DNA of 64,000 bases. Origin: Nocardioides oceani (lineage in GTDB: Bacteria; Actinomycetota; Actinomycetes; Propionibacteriales; Nocardioidaceae). The position numbers were made by a program, and so were the translations under genes. The stretch spans positions 148,930 to 212,929 of the forward strand of contig NZ_JAUHJQ010000007.1 of NCBI RefSeq assembly GCF_030412965.1. Direction: 5' to 3'. The notes beneath the pieces were generated by a model that did not search any database, had not been told where the DNA came from, and saw nothing but the letters and a program-made list of their open reading frames with translations. Of this stretch, positions 7,939-17,811 are shown one piece after another (positions within the stretch are counted from its first letter, which is position 1; every line of letters starts with the position of its first letter).

Positions 7939-9426
7939 GTGCCCAGCCTTCGTCGTCACCGAGCCGGATCGGTCGCCCTCGGCGTCCTCGCCGGCGCGCT
8001 CACGCTCAGCCTCGCCGCCTGCGGGTCGCAGCTCGACCCGAACCAGGTGGTGGGTGCCGGCGGCACGGCGGCCGGCGTCCAGGGCGGCGCGGTCGCGGGC
8101 GGTGAGGTGCCGGGTGGCGGCACGGTGGGCGGCGACCTCGGCACGGGTGCCGGCACGACCGGCGGGACCACCGGGGGCACGACCGGCGGGACCACCGGGG
8201 GCACGACCGGGGCGTCCGGCTCGGGCGGCTCGGCGGGTGGCGCGCCGCAGCCCGGTGGCGAGAACGCGGCCGACGGCGGGACCAAGGCCGGCTCCTGCGA
8301 CGGCTTCAAGAACCAGGTCGGGATCACCGACGACACGATCACCATCGGCAACGCCTCGGACATCTCCGGCCCGGTGCCGGGCATCTTCGAGTCCAGCCAG
8401 GACGCGGTGAAGGCGTACGTCGCCTACTTCAACGCCTCCACCGACATCTGCGGGCGCAAGCTGGAGCTGAAGTCCTACGACAGCCGCACCGACGCCGCGG
8501 CGGACCAGCAGGCCTACTCCGACGGCTGCGAGAACGTCTTCGCGATGATCGGGTCGATGTCGGCCTTCGACTCCGGCGGCGCGGCGGCCGCGCAGGGCTG
8601 CGGCCTGCCCGACATCCGCTCGGCCATGGTCACCAACGACCGGCAGGACTGTGGCACCTGCTTCGGCGCCCAGTCGACGGTCGCCAACCAGTTCCAGAAC
8701 GCCGTGCCGGACTACGTGAAGAAGAACTTCCCGGACGCCGCCGCGAACGCCGCGATGCTCTACATCAACGCCGGTGCGGCCGCCGAGAACGGCAAGCTCC
8801 AGGCCTCCGCGATGACCCAGCGCGGCATGAAGTTCTCGATGGTCCAGGCGATCGACATCGCCGAGTTCAACTACGCCCCCTACGTCCAGCAGATGAAGGA
8901 CAAGGGCGTGAAGTACGTCCAGATGATCGCCCAGCCCGCGCAGTTCGTGCGGCTCGCCGACGCCATGCAGCAGCAGGGCTTCAAGCCCGACGTCTTCATG
9001 ATCGACCCCTCGGCCTACGACTCCGAGTACGTCGAGAGCGGCGGCTCCGCGGTCGACGGCACGACGGTGTTCACGAACTTCGTCCCCTTCGAGGAGGCGA
9101 GCAGCAACAAGGAGATGCAGACCTACGTCAGCTGGCTCAACCAGGTCCGCCCGGGTGCCGAGCCGTCGTTCTTCGGTGTCTTCTCCTGGTCGGCCGCCCG
9201 CCTGTTCGTCGAGCGGGCCGTCGCCCTGGGCGGCAAGCTCAGCCGCGAGTCCCTCGTCGCCGACCTCGGCAGGGTGTCGGACTGGACCGCCAACGGCATG
9301 CACGCCCCGCAGTACCCCGGCCCGCGCCGTACCGGCGACTGCTGGCGCTTCCTGACCCTCGAGGGCAGCAGGTGGGTGTCCGCGGGTGGCACGAAGTACA
9401 CCTGCGCCGGCCTCACCACGGTCTGA
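7939..9426 (+). CDS. ABC transporter substrate-binding lipoprotein (Liv-type), copy 1
   Basis: A 495-residue type I periplasmic-binding-protein-like lipoprotein of the branched-chain amino acid (LivJ/HAAT) family. The lipoprotein signal ends at LSLAAC with the lipidated Cys28. Residues about 40-107 are a Gly/Thr/Ser-rich linker that includes a perfect 24-bp tandem DNA duplication (8161-8208). The ligand-binding domain starts near GSCDGFKNQVG and carries TDDTITIGNASDISGPVPG. GTG 7939 has GGAGGA 3 nt upstream. It is closely similar to the next gene, indicating tandem duplication. The family also binds aromatic, acyl and amide ligands; the upstream KstR-like site suggests a hydrophobic or steroid-derived ligand, which is inference. 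Confidence 0.88.
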   Translation: MPSLRRHRAGSVALGVLAGALTLSLAACGSQLDPNQVVGAGGTAAGVQGGAVAGGEVPGGGTVGGDLGTGAGTTGGTTGGTTGGTTGGTTGASGSGGSAGGAPQPGGENAADGGTKAGSCDGFKNQVGITDDTITIGNASDISGPVPGIFESSQDAVKAYVAYFNASTDICGRKLELKSYDSRTDAAADQQAYSDGCENVFAMIGSMSAFDSGGAAAAQGCGLPDIRSAMVTNDRQDCGTCFGAQSTVANQFQNAVPDYVKKNFPDAAANAAMLYINAGAAAENGKLQASAMTQRGMKFSMVQAIDIAEFNYAPYVQQMKDKGVKYVQMIAQPAQFVRLADAMQQQGFKPDVFMIDPSAYDSEYVESGGSAVDGTTVFTNFVPFEEASSNKEMQTYVSWLNQVRPGAEPSFFGVFSWSAARLFVERAVALGGKLSRESLVADLGRVSDWTANGMHAPQYPGPRRTGDCWRFLTLEGSRWVSAGGTKYTCAGLTTV

Positions 9427-9497
9427 CCGGACCTGCGGACGACGACGGGACGGGGCCGTGACCGAGATCGGACGAAACTTGTCCGAAAAGTGGTCCA

Positions 9498-9509
9498 TAC
9501 CCGCGGGTA
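9498..9509. promoter_or_regulatory. Perfect palindrome TACCCGCGGGTA between the binding-protein genes
   Basis: A 12-bp perfect palindrome in the 157-bp spacer between the two binding-protein genes. Its half-site TACCCG is shared with the larger inverted repeat at 38229-38249. It could be an operator allowing independent control of the second binding protein. Confidence 0.3.
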
Positions 9510-9514
9510 GGGCT

Positions 9515-9530
9515 TGTGATCCGCGTCACC
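9515..9530. promoter_or_regulatory. CRP/GlxR-like site
   Basis: TGTGATCCGCGTCACC fits TGTGA-N6-TCACA except the last base. It lies 53 bp upstream of ATG 9584, compatible with an internal promoter for the second binding protein. A related site occurs at 60283-60298. Based on motif shape only. Confidence 0.35.
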
Positions 9531-9583
9531 TGGCCGGTTGTGTCTCGTTTGACCGGTACTCGTCCCACCTCGCGGAGGACCCC

Positions 9584-11119
9584 ATGACCACCTCGCTGCG
9601 CACCCGTCCCCGGGTCCCGCACCTGCCTCGCCGGCGCCCCGCGCGCCGCGTCGCGGTGCTCGTCGCAGTCGTCGCCGCGGCCTCGCTGGCCGCGTGCGGC
9701 TCGCGGATGGACCCCGACACCGTGGTGGGGATGAGCGCAGGGACCGGCGCCGGCGCCGGCGTACCCGGCGCCGAGGGAGGCCTCGTCGGCGGCACCGGCG
9801 GCGACGCCGGATCCGTCCCCGGCACGGTCGGTGGCGGCGACCTCGGCGGTGGCGCCGGGTCGAGCACCGGCGGCACGGGCGGCGCGGGCACCGGCTCGAC
9901 CGGTGGCGGTGACGCACCGGCGGCGGGCGCCCAGGGCGGCGGCGAGAACGCCGCCGACGGCGGGGTCGAGGCCGGCTCCTGCGACGGGTTCGAGAATCAG
10001 ACCGGTGTCACCGACGACACGATCACGATCGCGAACGTCTCCGACATCTCCGGTCCCGTGCCCGGCATCTTCGAGTCCGCCCAGCAGGCCACGCAGGCGT
10101 ACGCCGCGTACTTCAACTCCGCCGGCGACGTCTGCGGCCGCTCGCTGAAGGTGCTCGACCTCGACAGCCGCGCCGACGCCGGCGCCGACCAGCAGGCCTA
10201 CGCCCGCGCCTGCGAGGAGGCCTTCGCCGCCGTCGGGTCGATGTCGGCCTTCGACTCCGGCGGCGCCCGGACCGCGCAGGACTGCGGCCTCCCCGACATC
10301 CGCTCCTACTCCGTCAACGGCGACCGCACCGCGTGCACCACCTGCTTCGCGGCGTACGCCGTCCAGCCGAACCTCGTGCCCAACGCGATGCCGCAGTTCT
10401 GGGCCAAGAAGGCTCCGGAGGCCGTGAAGTCGGTCGCGATGTTCTACGTCAACGCCGGCGCCGCCCCCGCGAACGCCGCCAACTTCCGCGCCGCCTGGGA
10501 GAAGAACGGCTGGGACGTCAAGGTCTTCGAGGCCATCGACACCGCCGAGTTCAACTACGCGCCGTACGTCCAGCAGGCCAAGGACGCCGGCGCCCAGCTG
10601 GTCAACTACACCGGGCCCTACCAGTTCACCGTCCGGCTCCAGCAGGCCATGAAGCAGCAGGGCTACGAGCCCGAGGTCTTCCTCCAGGACGCCACCGTCC
10701 ACGACCAGCGCTACGTCGACGAGGCCGGCGCGGACGGCGACGGCACCTACGTCTACTCGCAGACGCCGCTCTTCGACGACTACTCGGTCGCCGAGATGAA
10801 GCTCTACCGGTCCTGGCTGCAGCAGGTCGACCCGGGCGCCCAGCCCAACACCTACGGCGTCTTCGCCTGGTCGGCCGCCCGCCTCTTCGTCGAGCAGGCC
10901 GTCGCGCTCGGCGGGAAGCTCACCCGCGCCTCGCTGGTCGAGCGGATGGGCGGCGTCAAGGACTGGACCGGCAACGGCATCCACGTCCCGCAGCAGGTCG
11001 GTGCGGAGACCACCGCCAACTGCGCCTCGATCATCCAGCTCAGCAACGGGACGTGGAAGAAGGTCTCGCCCGGCGAGTACCTCTGCGGCTCGATGACGAA
11101 CACCGGCCTGGGAGGCTGA
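9584..11119 (+). CDS. ABC transporter substrate-binding lipoprotein (Liv-type), copy 2
   Basis: A 511-residue paralogue of the preceding binding protein, with the same order of parts. The signal peptide ends in ASLAAC (lipidated Cys38), then a Gly-rich linker to about residue 125, then a type I periplasmic binding domain. Long identical stretches are shared with copy 1, such as SDISGPVPGIFES and GSMSAFDSGGA. Start ATG 9584 is chosen because GGAGG lies 6-7 nt upstream and the signal peptide begins there. Retention of both copies in one operon suggests two ligands or two affinities served by one translocator. A TACCCGCGGGTA palindrome and a CRP-like site in the upstream spacer suggest a separate promoter. 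Confidence 0.88.
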   Translation: MTTSLRTRPRVPHLPRRRPARRVAVLVAVVAAASLAACGSRMDPDTVVGMSAGTGAGAGVPGAEGGLVGGTGGDAGSVPGTVGGGDLGGGAGSSTGGTGGAGTGSTGGGDAPAAGAQGGGENAADGGVEAGSCDGFENQTGVTDDTITIANVSDISGPVPGIFESAQQATQAYAAYFNSAGDVCGRSLKVLDLDSRADAGADQQAYARACEEAFAAVGSMSAFDSGGARTAQDCGLPDIRSYSVNGDRTACTTCFAAYAVQPNLVPNAMPQFWAKKAPEAVKSVAMFYVNAGAAPANAANFRAAWEKNGWDVKVFEAIDTAEFNYAPYVQQAKDAGAQLVNYTGPYQFTVRLQQAMKQQGYEPEVFLQDATVHDQRYVDEAGADGDGTYVYSQTPLFDDYSVAEMKLYRSWLQQVDPGAQPNTYGVFAWSAARLFVEQAVALGGKLTRASLVERMGGVKDWTGNGIHVPQQVGAETTANCASIIQLSNGTWKKVSPGEYLCGSMTNTGLGG

Positions 11120-11122
11120 CCG

Positions 11123-13093
11123 ATGAGTTCCCTGCTGTCCTTCACCATCCTCGGGCTCTTCACCGGGGCGGCGTACGCCATCGCCGCCTCCGGCCTGGTG
11201 CTGACCTACACCACGACGCGGGTCTTCAACCTCGCCCACGGCGCCTTCGGCATGGTGATGGCGTTCGTCTTCTGGGACTTCTCCCAGCGGCAGGGGCTCA
11301 ACCTGTTCCTCTCGCTGTTCCTGGTGCTCGGCGTGATCGCCCCGGCGATCGGCTGGGGGATCCAGCGGTTCGTGACCAAGGGCCTCGGCGAGGGCCCGGT
11401 CTCGGTGGCCCTGGTCGTCACGGTCGGCCTGTTCGTCGGCCTCATCGGCCTGGCCCAGCAGGTCTGGCCGCCGGAGCCGCGCACCGTCCCGCCGTTCATG
11501 GCGGCCTCGGGCATCCAGCTCGGCGACACCTACGTCACCGCGCACCAGATCATCACCATCGTCATCTCGATCGCCGTCGCGCTCGGCCTCTACGTCCTGC
11601 TCAACCGGACCCGCATCGGCACGGCGATGCGCGCCTCGGTCGACAACCCCGAGCTGCTCAAGCTCTTCGGCGGCAAGCCCGACACGGTCGCGGCGCTGTC
11701 GTGGGCGATCGGCATCAGCCTCGCGGCGCTCGGCGGCATCCTGCTCTCCAGCGTGATCGGCCTGTCCTACTACGACCTCACCCTCCTCGTCATCAACGCG
11801 TACGCCGCGGCGATGCTGGGCCGGCTCAAGTCGCTCCCGCTGACCTTCGTGGGGGCGATGGGGCTGGGCATCCTGCAGTCGTTCGCGGTGGCCTACCTGC
11901 CCAGCGACGGCTTCCTCGCCGGGACGCGGGCGGTCGTGCCGGCGCTGTTCCTGTTCGTGGTGATCGTGGCGATGCCGCAGGCGCAGCTGCGCATCGGCCA
12001 GGTCAAGGGCATCGTGTCCGCGCCGCTGCCCTCCATCACCAAGTCGGTCGGCTGGGGCGGCGCGCTGCTGGTGTTCGTGGCGCTGCTGGTCGGCGGCGGG
12101 ATGTCGACGGCCAACCTGCTGCTGGTCGGCACCGCGGCGACGTACGCGATGGTCATGCTCAGCCTGGTCCTGCTGACCGGCTACGGCGGGCACGTCTCGC
12201 TGGCCCAGCTGACCTTCGCGGGCGTCGGCGCCCTGGCCTACGCCAAGCTCGAGCAGCCGAACCTCGCCGGCCTCTTCCTCGCCGCCGCGATCGCCGCCGG
12301 CGTCGGCGCCCTGGTGGCACTGCCGGTGCTGCGGCTGACCGGCCTCTACCTCGCGCTCTCCACGCTCGCCTTCGGCGTGCTCATGGACAAGATGATCTTC
12401 CAGGCGGAGTTCGCCTTCGGGTTCAACGGCACGCTCCAGGCGGGCCGGCTCTCGATCCTCGGCAACGCGATCGAGTCGACCGGCGGCTACGTGCTGGTGA
12501 TGACGCTCTTCCTCGTGCTGATGGGGATCGGGCTGCTGCTCCTGCGGCGCGGCCCGCTCGGCCGCGTGCTCATCGCCATGCGCGACAGCCCGGCCGCCTG
12601 CGGGACGCTCGGGCTGGACATGCGGTGGTTCCGCGTGGGCCTCTTCGGCCTCTCGGCCGGCATGGCCGGCCTGGCCGGGGCGCTCTTCGCCGGGCTGCGC
12701 GGCACGATCGGCGCGGCCGACTTCCAGTTCTTCAACAGCCTGCCGCTGCTGCTGCTCGCGGTGGTCTTCGGCGTCACCTCGGTCACCGGCGCCACCCTGG
12801 GCGGGGTCGGGCTGATGCTGCTGCCGGTCATGCAGTCCAACAACCCCGGCATCGCCGGCCTGATCTTCGCGATCCTCGGCTTCGGCGCCGTCGCGCTCGG
12901 TCGCGACCCCAACGGCCTGGCGAACCTGCTCTTCGGGCTCGGCCGCCGCATCCAGACCGTCGTCGTGCCGCAGCTGCGCGACCGGCTGCCGGTCCTGCCC
13001 AGCCGCCGGGACGCCGACGCCGAGGACGGCGAGCTCGCCGACCTCCTGCCCGACACCCCTGACTCCACCGGGAAGGTGCCCGCCCATGTCTGA
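11123..13093 (+). CDS. Fused branched-chain-type ABC permease (LivH-LivM)
   Basis: A 656-residue polytopic membrane protein that joins both Liv permease halves in one chain. Residues 1 to about 290 match LivH (start LLSFTILGLFTGAAYAIAASG; NLAHGAFGM; later VGAMGLGILQSF). Residues from about 310 match LivM (YGGHVSLAQLTFAGVGALAYA, LYLALSTLAFGVLMDKM, RDSPAACGTLGLDMRWFRV). The two halves would form the complete translocation path. The C-terminal tail is cytoplasmic and acidic. It starts three bases after the second binding-protein gene, and its stop overlaps the ATP-binding subunit start by 8 bp. Fusion fixes a 1:1 ratio of the halves and is an established but less common form of this family. Confidence 0.9.
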   Translation: MSSLLSFTILGLFTGAAYAIAASGLVLTYTTTRVFNLAHGAFGMVMAFVFWDFSQRQGLNLFLSLFLVLGVIAPAIGWGIQRFVTKGLGEGPVSVALVVTVGLFVGLIGLAQQVWPPEPRTVPPFMAASGIQLGDTYVTAHQIITIVISIAVALGLYVLLNRTRIGTAMRASVDNPELLKLFGGKPDTVAALSWAIGISLAALGGILLSSVIGLSYYDLTLLVINAYAAAMLGRLKSLPLTFVGAMGLGILQSFAVAYLPSDGFLAGTRAVVPALFLFVVIVAMPQAQLRIGQVKGIVSAPLPSITKSVGWGGALLVFVALLVGGGMSTANLLLVGTAATYAMVMLSLVLLTGYGGHVSLAQLTFAGVGALAYAKLEQPNLAGLFLAAAIAAGVGALVALPVLRLTGLYLALSTLAFGVLMDKMIFQAEFAFGFNGTLQAGRLSILGNAIESTGGYVLVMTLFLVLMGIGLLLLRRGPLGRVLIAMRDSPAACGTLGLDMRWFRVGLFGLSAGMAGLAGALFAGLRGTIGAADFQFFNSLPLLLLAVVFGVTSVTGATLGGVGLMLLPVMQSNNPGIAGLIFAILGFGAVALGRDPNGLANLLFGLGRRIQTVVVPQLRDRLPVLPSRRDADAEDGELADLLPDTPDSTGKVPAHV

Positions 13094-14032
13094 CCAGCTG
13101 CCCCACGGCCAGCACGGCGGGGCGCACGTCCCGCTGCTCGAGGTCGACCACGTGGTCGTCCAGTTCGGTGGCGTCACCGCCGTCAACGAGGCGTCCTTCG
13201 TCGCCGAGGCCGGCCAGGTGACCGGCTTGATCGGGCCCAACGGCGCCGGCAAGACCACCTGCTTCAACGTGATCTCCGGCCTGCAGAAGCCGACCCGCGG
13301 CAAGGTCCGCTTCCGCGGCCGCAGCGTCACCGGCGCGCCGGTCCACCGCCGCTCCAAGCGGGGGATGGGTCGCACGTTCCAGCGGCTCGAGGCGTTCGGC
13401 TCGCTGACCGTGCGCGACAACGTCCGGGTCGCCCACGACATCCACCGCGGGATCGTCGGCCTCCTCCGGCCGGGCGCCAAGGACATCGACGCGCTGCTCG
13501 AGCGGGTTGGGATCGCGGAGTACGCCGACGAGCGGGCCGACTCGATCCCGACCGGCACCGCGCGGCTCCTCGAGCTGGCCCGCTGCCTGGCCGGCGACCC
13601 GCAGCTGCTGCTGCTCGACGAGCCCTCCTCGGGCCTCGACGAGTCCGAGACCGACGACTTCGGCGACCTGCTGCGCGACCTGGCCGCCGAGGGCCGCGGC
13701 ATCCTCATGGTCGAGCACGACATGGACCTGGTCATGGGCGTCTGCGACACCATCCACGTCCTCGACTTCGGCTCGGTCATCGCCTCCGGCGCGCCCGGCG
13801 ACATCCGCCGCGACCCGGCCGTGCAGCGGGCCTACCTCGGCTACTCCGACGAGGTCCCCGAGCACGAGCTCGTCGGTGCCTCCACCGGTGCGCACGTCGG
13901 CACCCACGTCAGCGCCGTCGAGGAGACCCGCACCGACCTGGTGCCGGTCGGCGCCGCCACCGACGCCACCACCGTCATCCCCGTCGTCCCTGCAGCGCCC
14001 CCAGTCCCCTCCCACGGCCAGGAGCCGCCGCG

Positions 14033-14036
<4 letters not shown>
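13086..14036 (+). CDS. ABC transporter ATP-binding protein (LivG-like)
   Basis: A 316-residue nucleotide-binding subunit. Walker A is GPNGAGKTT, the Q-loop region follows with GMGRTFQRLEAFGSLTVRDN as in LivG, Walker B is LLLLDEPSSGL, and the switch His is in MVEHDMDLVMGVCD. The signature preceding RLLELARCL is SIPTGTA rather than LSxGQ/LPYGxQ, a degenerate signature loop. About 60 residues are added at the C-terminus (from DEVPEHELV), Ala/Thr/Pro-rich and probably disordered, absent from typical 250-260-residue LivG. The gene overlaps the permease by 8 bp and the next ATPase by 4 bp (ATGA), so it pairs with LivF to energise the fused permease. Confidence 0.9.
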
Positions 14037-14736
<700 letters not shown>

Positions 14737-14740
<4 letters not shown>

Positions 14741-16530
14741 AGCGCACGCCGCTCAACCCGTCCAAGCGTGGGGTCCTGCCCCTCGTCGCCGGTGGCCTCG
14801 TCGCGGCCGTGCTGCCGCTCGGCGCCACGACCGCGTCCCCCGCGGCCGCCCAGCCGTCGGGTCCGTCGGGGAAGGAGACCCTCGACTACGGCTACAGCTC
14901 CGAGGGCACGGCGACGCCCATCAAGCTGGAGATCTTCGAGCCGGTGATCCCGATCCCGGCCACCCCGCAGTTCGAGCTCAACCTCGGCTACAGCAAGGTG
15001 ACGGCCGACAGCAGCGGCGGCAAGGGCCGCGCGGCGTACCTCTGGCCGGGCGACTCGATCGGCGAGGGCCTCAAGACCGTCGTCGAGAACCTCGGGCTGC
15101 CGCCGGAGATCGCCAACCCGATCGCCGAGCAGGGCTACCCGATCCAGGTGAACTCCGCCTTCCCCGGCGGCCCCGAGTCCGAGGCGCAGGAGCCCTTCCC
15201 GGGCTCGGTGTCGCGGACCAGCGCGGGTGAGGGCGACGTCCGCGCCGCGTCCGGCTTCTCCAGCGACTGCGACGTCGAGGAGCCCGACGCCGGCGACGGT
15301 GGCGACGGCGGCGACGGGGGCGGCGACAGCCCGATCCCGGGCCTGCCCGAGATCCCGGGCCTGCCCACCGGCGGCCTCGACGGCCTGCTCGGCGGGCTGG
15401 CCAGTGGCCTCGGCGGGCTCACCGGCGGCTCGGGTGGCTCGGCCGGCAACCCGCTGAGCGACTTCGGCGCCGCGATCACCGGCCAGTCGGCCGCCACGGA
15501 GGCCGAGCGGCAGCAGCAGGCCGAGGAGGAGGCCGCGGCCTGCCAGATCCCCTCCGCCCTCAACGCGCTCGTCGACGTCGGCGGGATGATCTCCACCAGC
15601 CGGTCGCAGGTCGAGAAGGGCTCGGTCACCACCACGACCCGCTCCGCGCTCGGCGACGTCCGCCTGCTCGGTGGGATCATCACCCTCTCCGGCGTGACCG
15701 CCAAGGCCGTCACCAGCAGCGACGGCAAGGCGGAGAAGTCCTCCGGGAAGGCGCGCTACGGCACCCTCTCGATCGCGGGCCAGGAGTTCTCCATCGGCCC
15801 CGACGGCTACGAGGCCGTCGGCCAGGGCGGCGCGATCCCCGGGCTCTCCGACGACCCGGCCAAGGCGCTCGAGCAGCTGGGCGTCTCCATCACGCTCCCG
15901 AAGCCCCGGCTCGAGAGCGGCGGCAAGGCCGCCAGCGCCGAGATCGAGGCGCTCCGCGTCCAGGTCGACCTCGGCATCCTCAAGCCGGTCCTGTCCCAGA
16001 TCCCGCTCGGCGAGATCCTCGCGCCGATCCCGTTCCCCGAGGAGGCGGCGATCCTCAAGAGCCTCCTCGGCGCCCTCAACCAGCTGTCCCCGCGGATCGT
16101 GCTGCACCTCGGTGTCGCCGGCAGCGAGGTCAAGCGGGCGCCCAAGCTCGACCTCCCCGAGGGCGAGATCCCCGACAACGACCCGTCCGGCGAGGGTGGC
16201 GGTGACAGCAGCGGCGGTGGCTCCGGCGGTACGTCGGGCGGCACCACCGGCAGCGGTACGGCCGGCACCCCCTCGTCCCCGTCCGACCTCGGCGCGGGCG
16301 ACGCCGGCGGCGACTCCGCGCCGGCCGACGGCGACCTCGTCGACGCGGCGCCCGCGGGCGCCGGCCTCCCGCCGCTCAACTCCATCCCCGGTGCCCTGCT
16401 CTTCGGCGGCATCGCGCTGGCCGCGGTCGCGGGCAGCTACCTCCGCAAGATCGGCGCGCTCGCCCTCGGGGCCGGCGCCTCCTGCCCCCACGGCCTCGAC
16501 AGCGGCCTCCCCGACCTCCGCAAGGCCTGA
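14737..16530 (+). CDS. Uncharacterised exported protein with C-terminal membrane anchor
   Basis: Predicted 597 residues from GTG 14737 (GTGA overlap with livF). Residues 1-41 are a signal peptide. The extracytoplasmic region contains an acidic Gly/Asp low-complexity spacer (around residues 187-200), a Leu/Gly-rich section, a Gln/Glu stretch and a beta-rich section with GVTAKAVTSSDG and YGTLSIAGQEFSIGPDG. That section resembles what I recall of actinobacterial 'choice-of-anchor' exported proteins, a weak similarity. A Gly/Ser/Thr-rich spacer precedes one C-terminal hydrophobic segment (LLFGGIALAAVAGSYL) with a short Lys/Arg-containing tail. No enzyme motif is seen. Coupling to the importer suggests a surface partner that captures or channels its ligand; this is inference. 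Confidence 0.7.
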
Positions 16531-16562
16531 CCCGCGCGGCTCCACTCGAAAGGCACCCTGAG

Positions 16563-17141
16563 ATGACCTCCATGTCCACGCCCGCCTCCGGCGCACGGAT
16601 GGGCTCCGGCTCCGCCCTCCCGCGGGCCGGCCGCGGCGGGAGCGCCACCGGCGCGGCCCCCATGAAGAACAACAACTACCAGCTGCTCCAGGTCGTGCTC
16701 TTCTGGGCCGGCGCGATCCTGCTCCCGCTCGGCCTCGTCGTCATCGTGCTGGGCTGGTACGGCGCCGCGAACACGCCCTACCAGTACGACCAGCTCTCCT
16801 ACCTCGTCTCCGGCGGCCTCCTCGGCCTCGGACTGACGTTCGTAGGCGGGTTCCTCTACTTCGGGGCCTGGCTGGCGCGGATCGCCGACGACGGACGCGA
16901 GTCGTCCAAGCGGCTGGCCGACACCCTGCTCGTGCTCGCCGACGTGACCTCCCGGTCCGCCGCCGTCAACGACCAGGGCGTCGACACCTCCGCGCTGCCG
17001 GTCACCGCGGGGGAGGGCACCACCATCCACCGCCGCGACTGCGCGCTCATCGCCCACCGCACCGACCTCCACCCTGTCGGCGAGGCCGAGGCCCAGGGCC
17101 GCGCCGGCCAGCTCACCACCTGCCGGGTCTGCAAGCCCTGA
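16563..17141 (+). CDS. Small two-helix membrane protein with Cys/His-rich tail
   Basis: Predicted 192 residues. The first 33 are low-complexity and cytoplasmic-looking, then KNNNYQLLQVV leads into two membrane helices (about 42-65 and 80-103). The C-terminal soluble part ends with a Cys/His set, TTIHRRDCALIAHRTDLHPV followed by LTTCRVCKP, of the kind that can bind a metal. It is the last gene of the importer operon, 32 bp after the exported anchor protein. No family was recognised with confidence. ATG 16572 and the Met at residue 34 are alternative starts. Possible roles are an accessory or sensor subunit of the importer. Confidence 0.65.
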   Translation: MTSMSTPASGARMGSGSALPRAGRGGSATGAAPMKNNNYQLLQVVLFWAGAILLPLGLVVIVLGWYGAANTPYQYDQLSYLVSGGLLGLGLTFVGGFLYFGAWLARIADDGRESSKRLADTLLVLADVTSRSAAVNDQGVDTSALPVTAGEGTTIHRRDCALIAHRTDLHPVGEAEAQGRAGQLTTCRVCKP

Positions 17142-17161
17142 CCCCCTCCGCCCCGCCCCTG

Positions 17162-17695
17162 CTGGTCGACCAGCGAAGGCCGCCCTCGCTGGTTGAGCAG
17201 CGAAGGCCGCCAGGCCTGAGCGTGTCGAAACCCGGTGAGACGGGCTGCGGCCTCGGGGACGGGGTTCCCGCCGTTCCTGCTGGTTGAGCAGCGAAGGCCG
17301 CCAGGCCTGAGCGTGTCGAAACCCGGTGAGACGGGCTGCGGCCTCGGGGACGGGGTCCCGCCGTTCCTGCTGGTTGAGCAGCGAAGGCCGCCAGGCCTGA
17401 GCGTGTCGAAACCCGGTGAGACGAGCCGCGGCCTCGGGGACAGCGGTCCCGCCGTTCCTGCTGCCTGAGCGTGTCGAAACCCGGTGAGACGAGCCGCGGC
17501 CTCGGGGACGCGGCCCCGACGCTCCTGCTGGTTGAGCAGCGAAGGCCGCCAGGCCTGAGCGTGTCGAAACCCGGTGAGACGAGCTGCGGCCTCGGGGACG
17601 CGGCCCCGACGCTCCTGCTGGTTGAGCAGCGAAGGCCGCCAGGCCTGAGCGTGTCGAAACCCGGTGAGACGGGCTGCGGCCTCGGGGAGGGGGGT
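17162..17695. repeat. Tandem repeat array A (about 90-bp period)
   Basis: Six units beginning CTGGTTGAGCAGCG at 17189, 17280, 17370, a 5'-truncated unit at 17461, 17528 and 17618, preceded by a fragment at 17162-17184. Spacing is 90-91 bp except where the truncated unit lacks about 23 bp. Each unit has a conserved core from CTGGTTGAGCAG to GAAACCCGGTGAGAC and a more variable tail (GCTGCGGCCTCGGGGA...). The core can form a partial hairpin (GGTT...AACC enclosing GGCC...GGCC). It lies between the convergent ends of the importer operon and the DUF4032 gene and is related to array B. No promoter or gene is seen in the stretch. Confidence 0.9.
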
Positions 17696-17758
17696 CCGCC
17701 TGCGGCGGGCGGGGTCTGGCTCCCGCAGCTCGGCCTCCAGCGCGGCGGCCGGAAGGGA

Positions 17759-17788
17759 CGTGACCGGCGATCCGCGTGGCCGGTCACG
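17759..17788. terminator. Stem-loop downstream of DUF4032 gene
   Basis: CGTGACCGG and CCGGTCACG form a perfect 9-bp stem around a 12-nt loop, 24 bp beyond the minus-strand stop codon. It lacks a T-run, as is common for actinobacterial terminators. Confidence 0.5.
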
Positions 17789-17811
17789 CGGCCGGTCCCC
17801 GGCACGCCGCG

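Noticed and set aside
9413..13804. Very long antisense reading frame over the importer genes
   Set aside because: It is an artefact of high-GC codon bias in the sense genes; it has no recognisable domain and its composition is arginine/glycine/alanine-like noise.
17162..17695. CRISPR array
   Set aside because: Units are head-to-tail copies of one 90-bp or 65-bp sequence with near-identical 'spacers'; there are no unique spacers, no cas genes and no leader.
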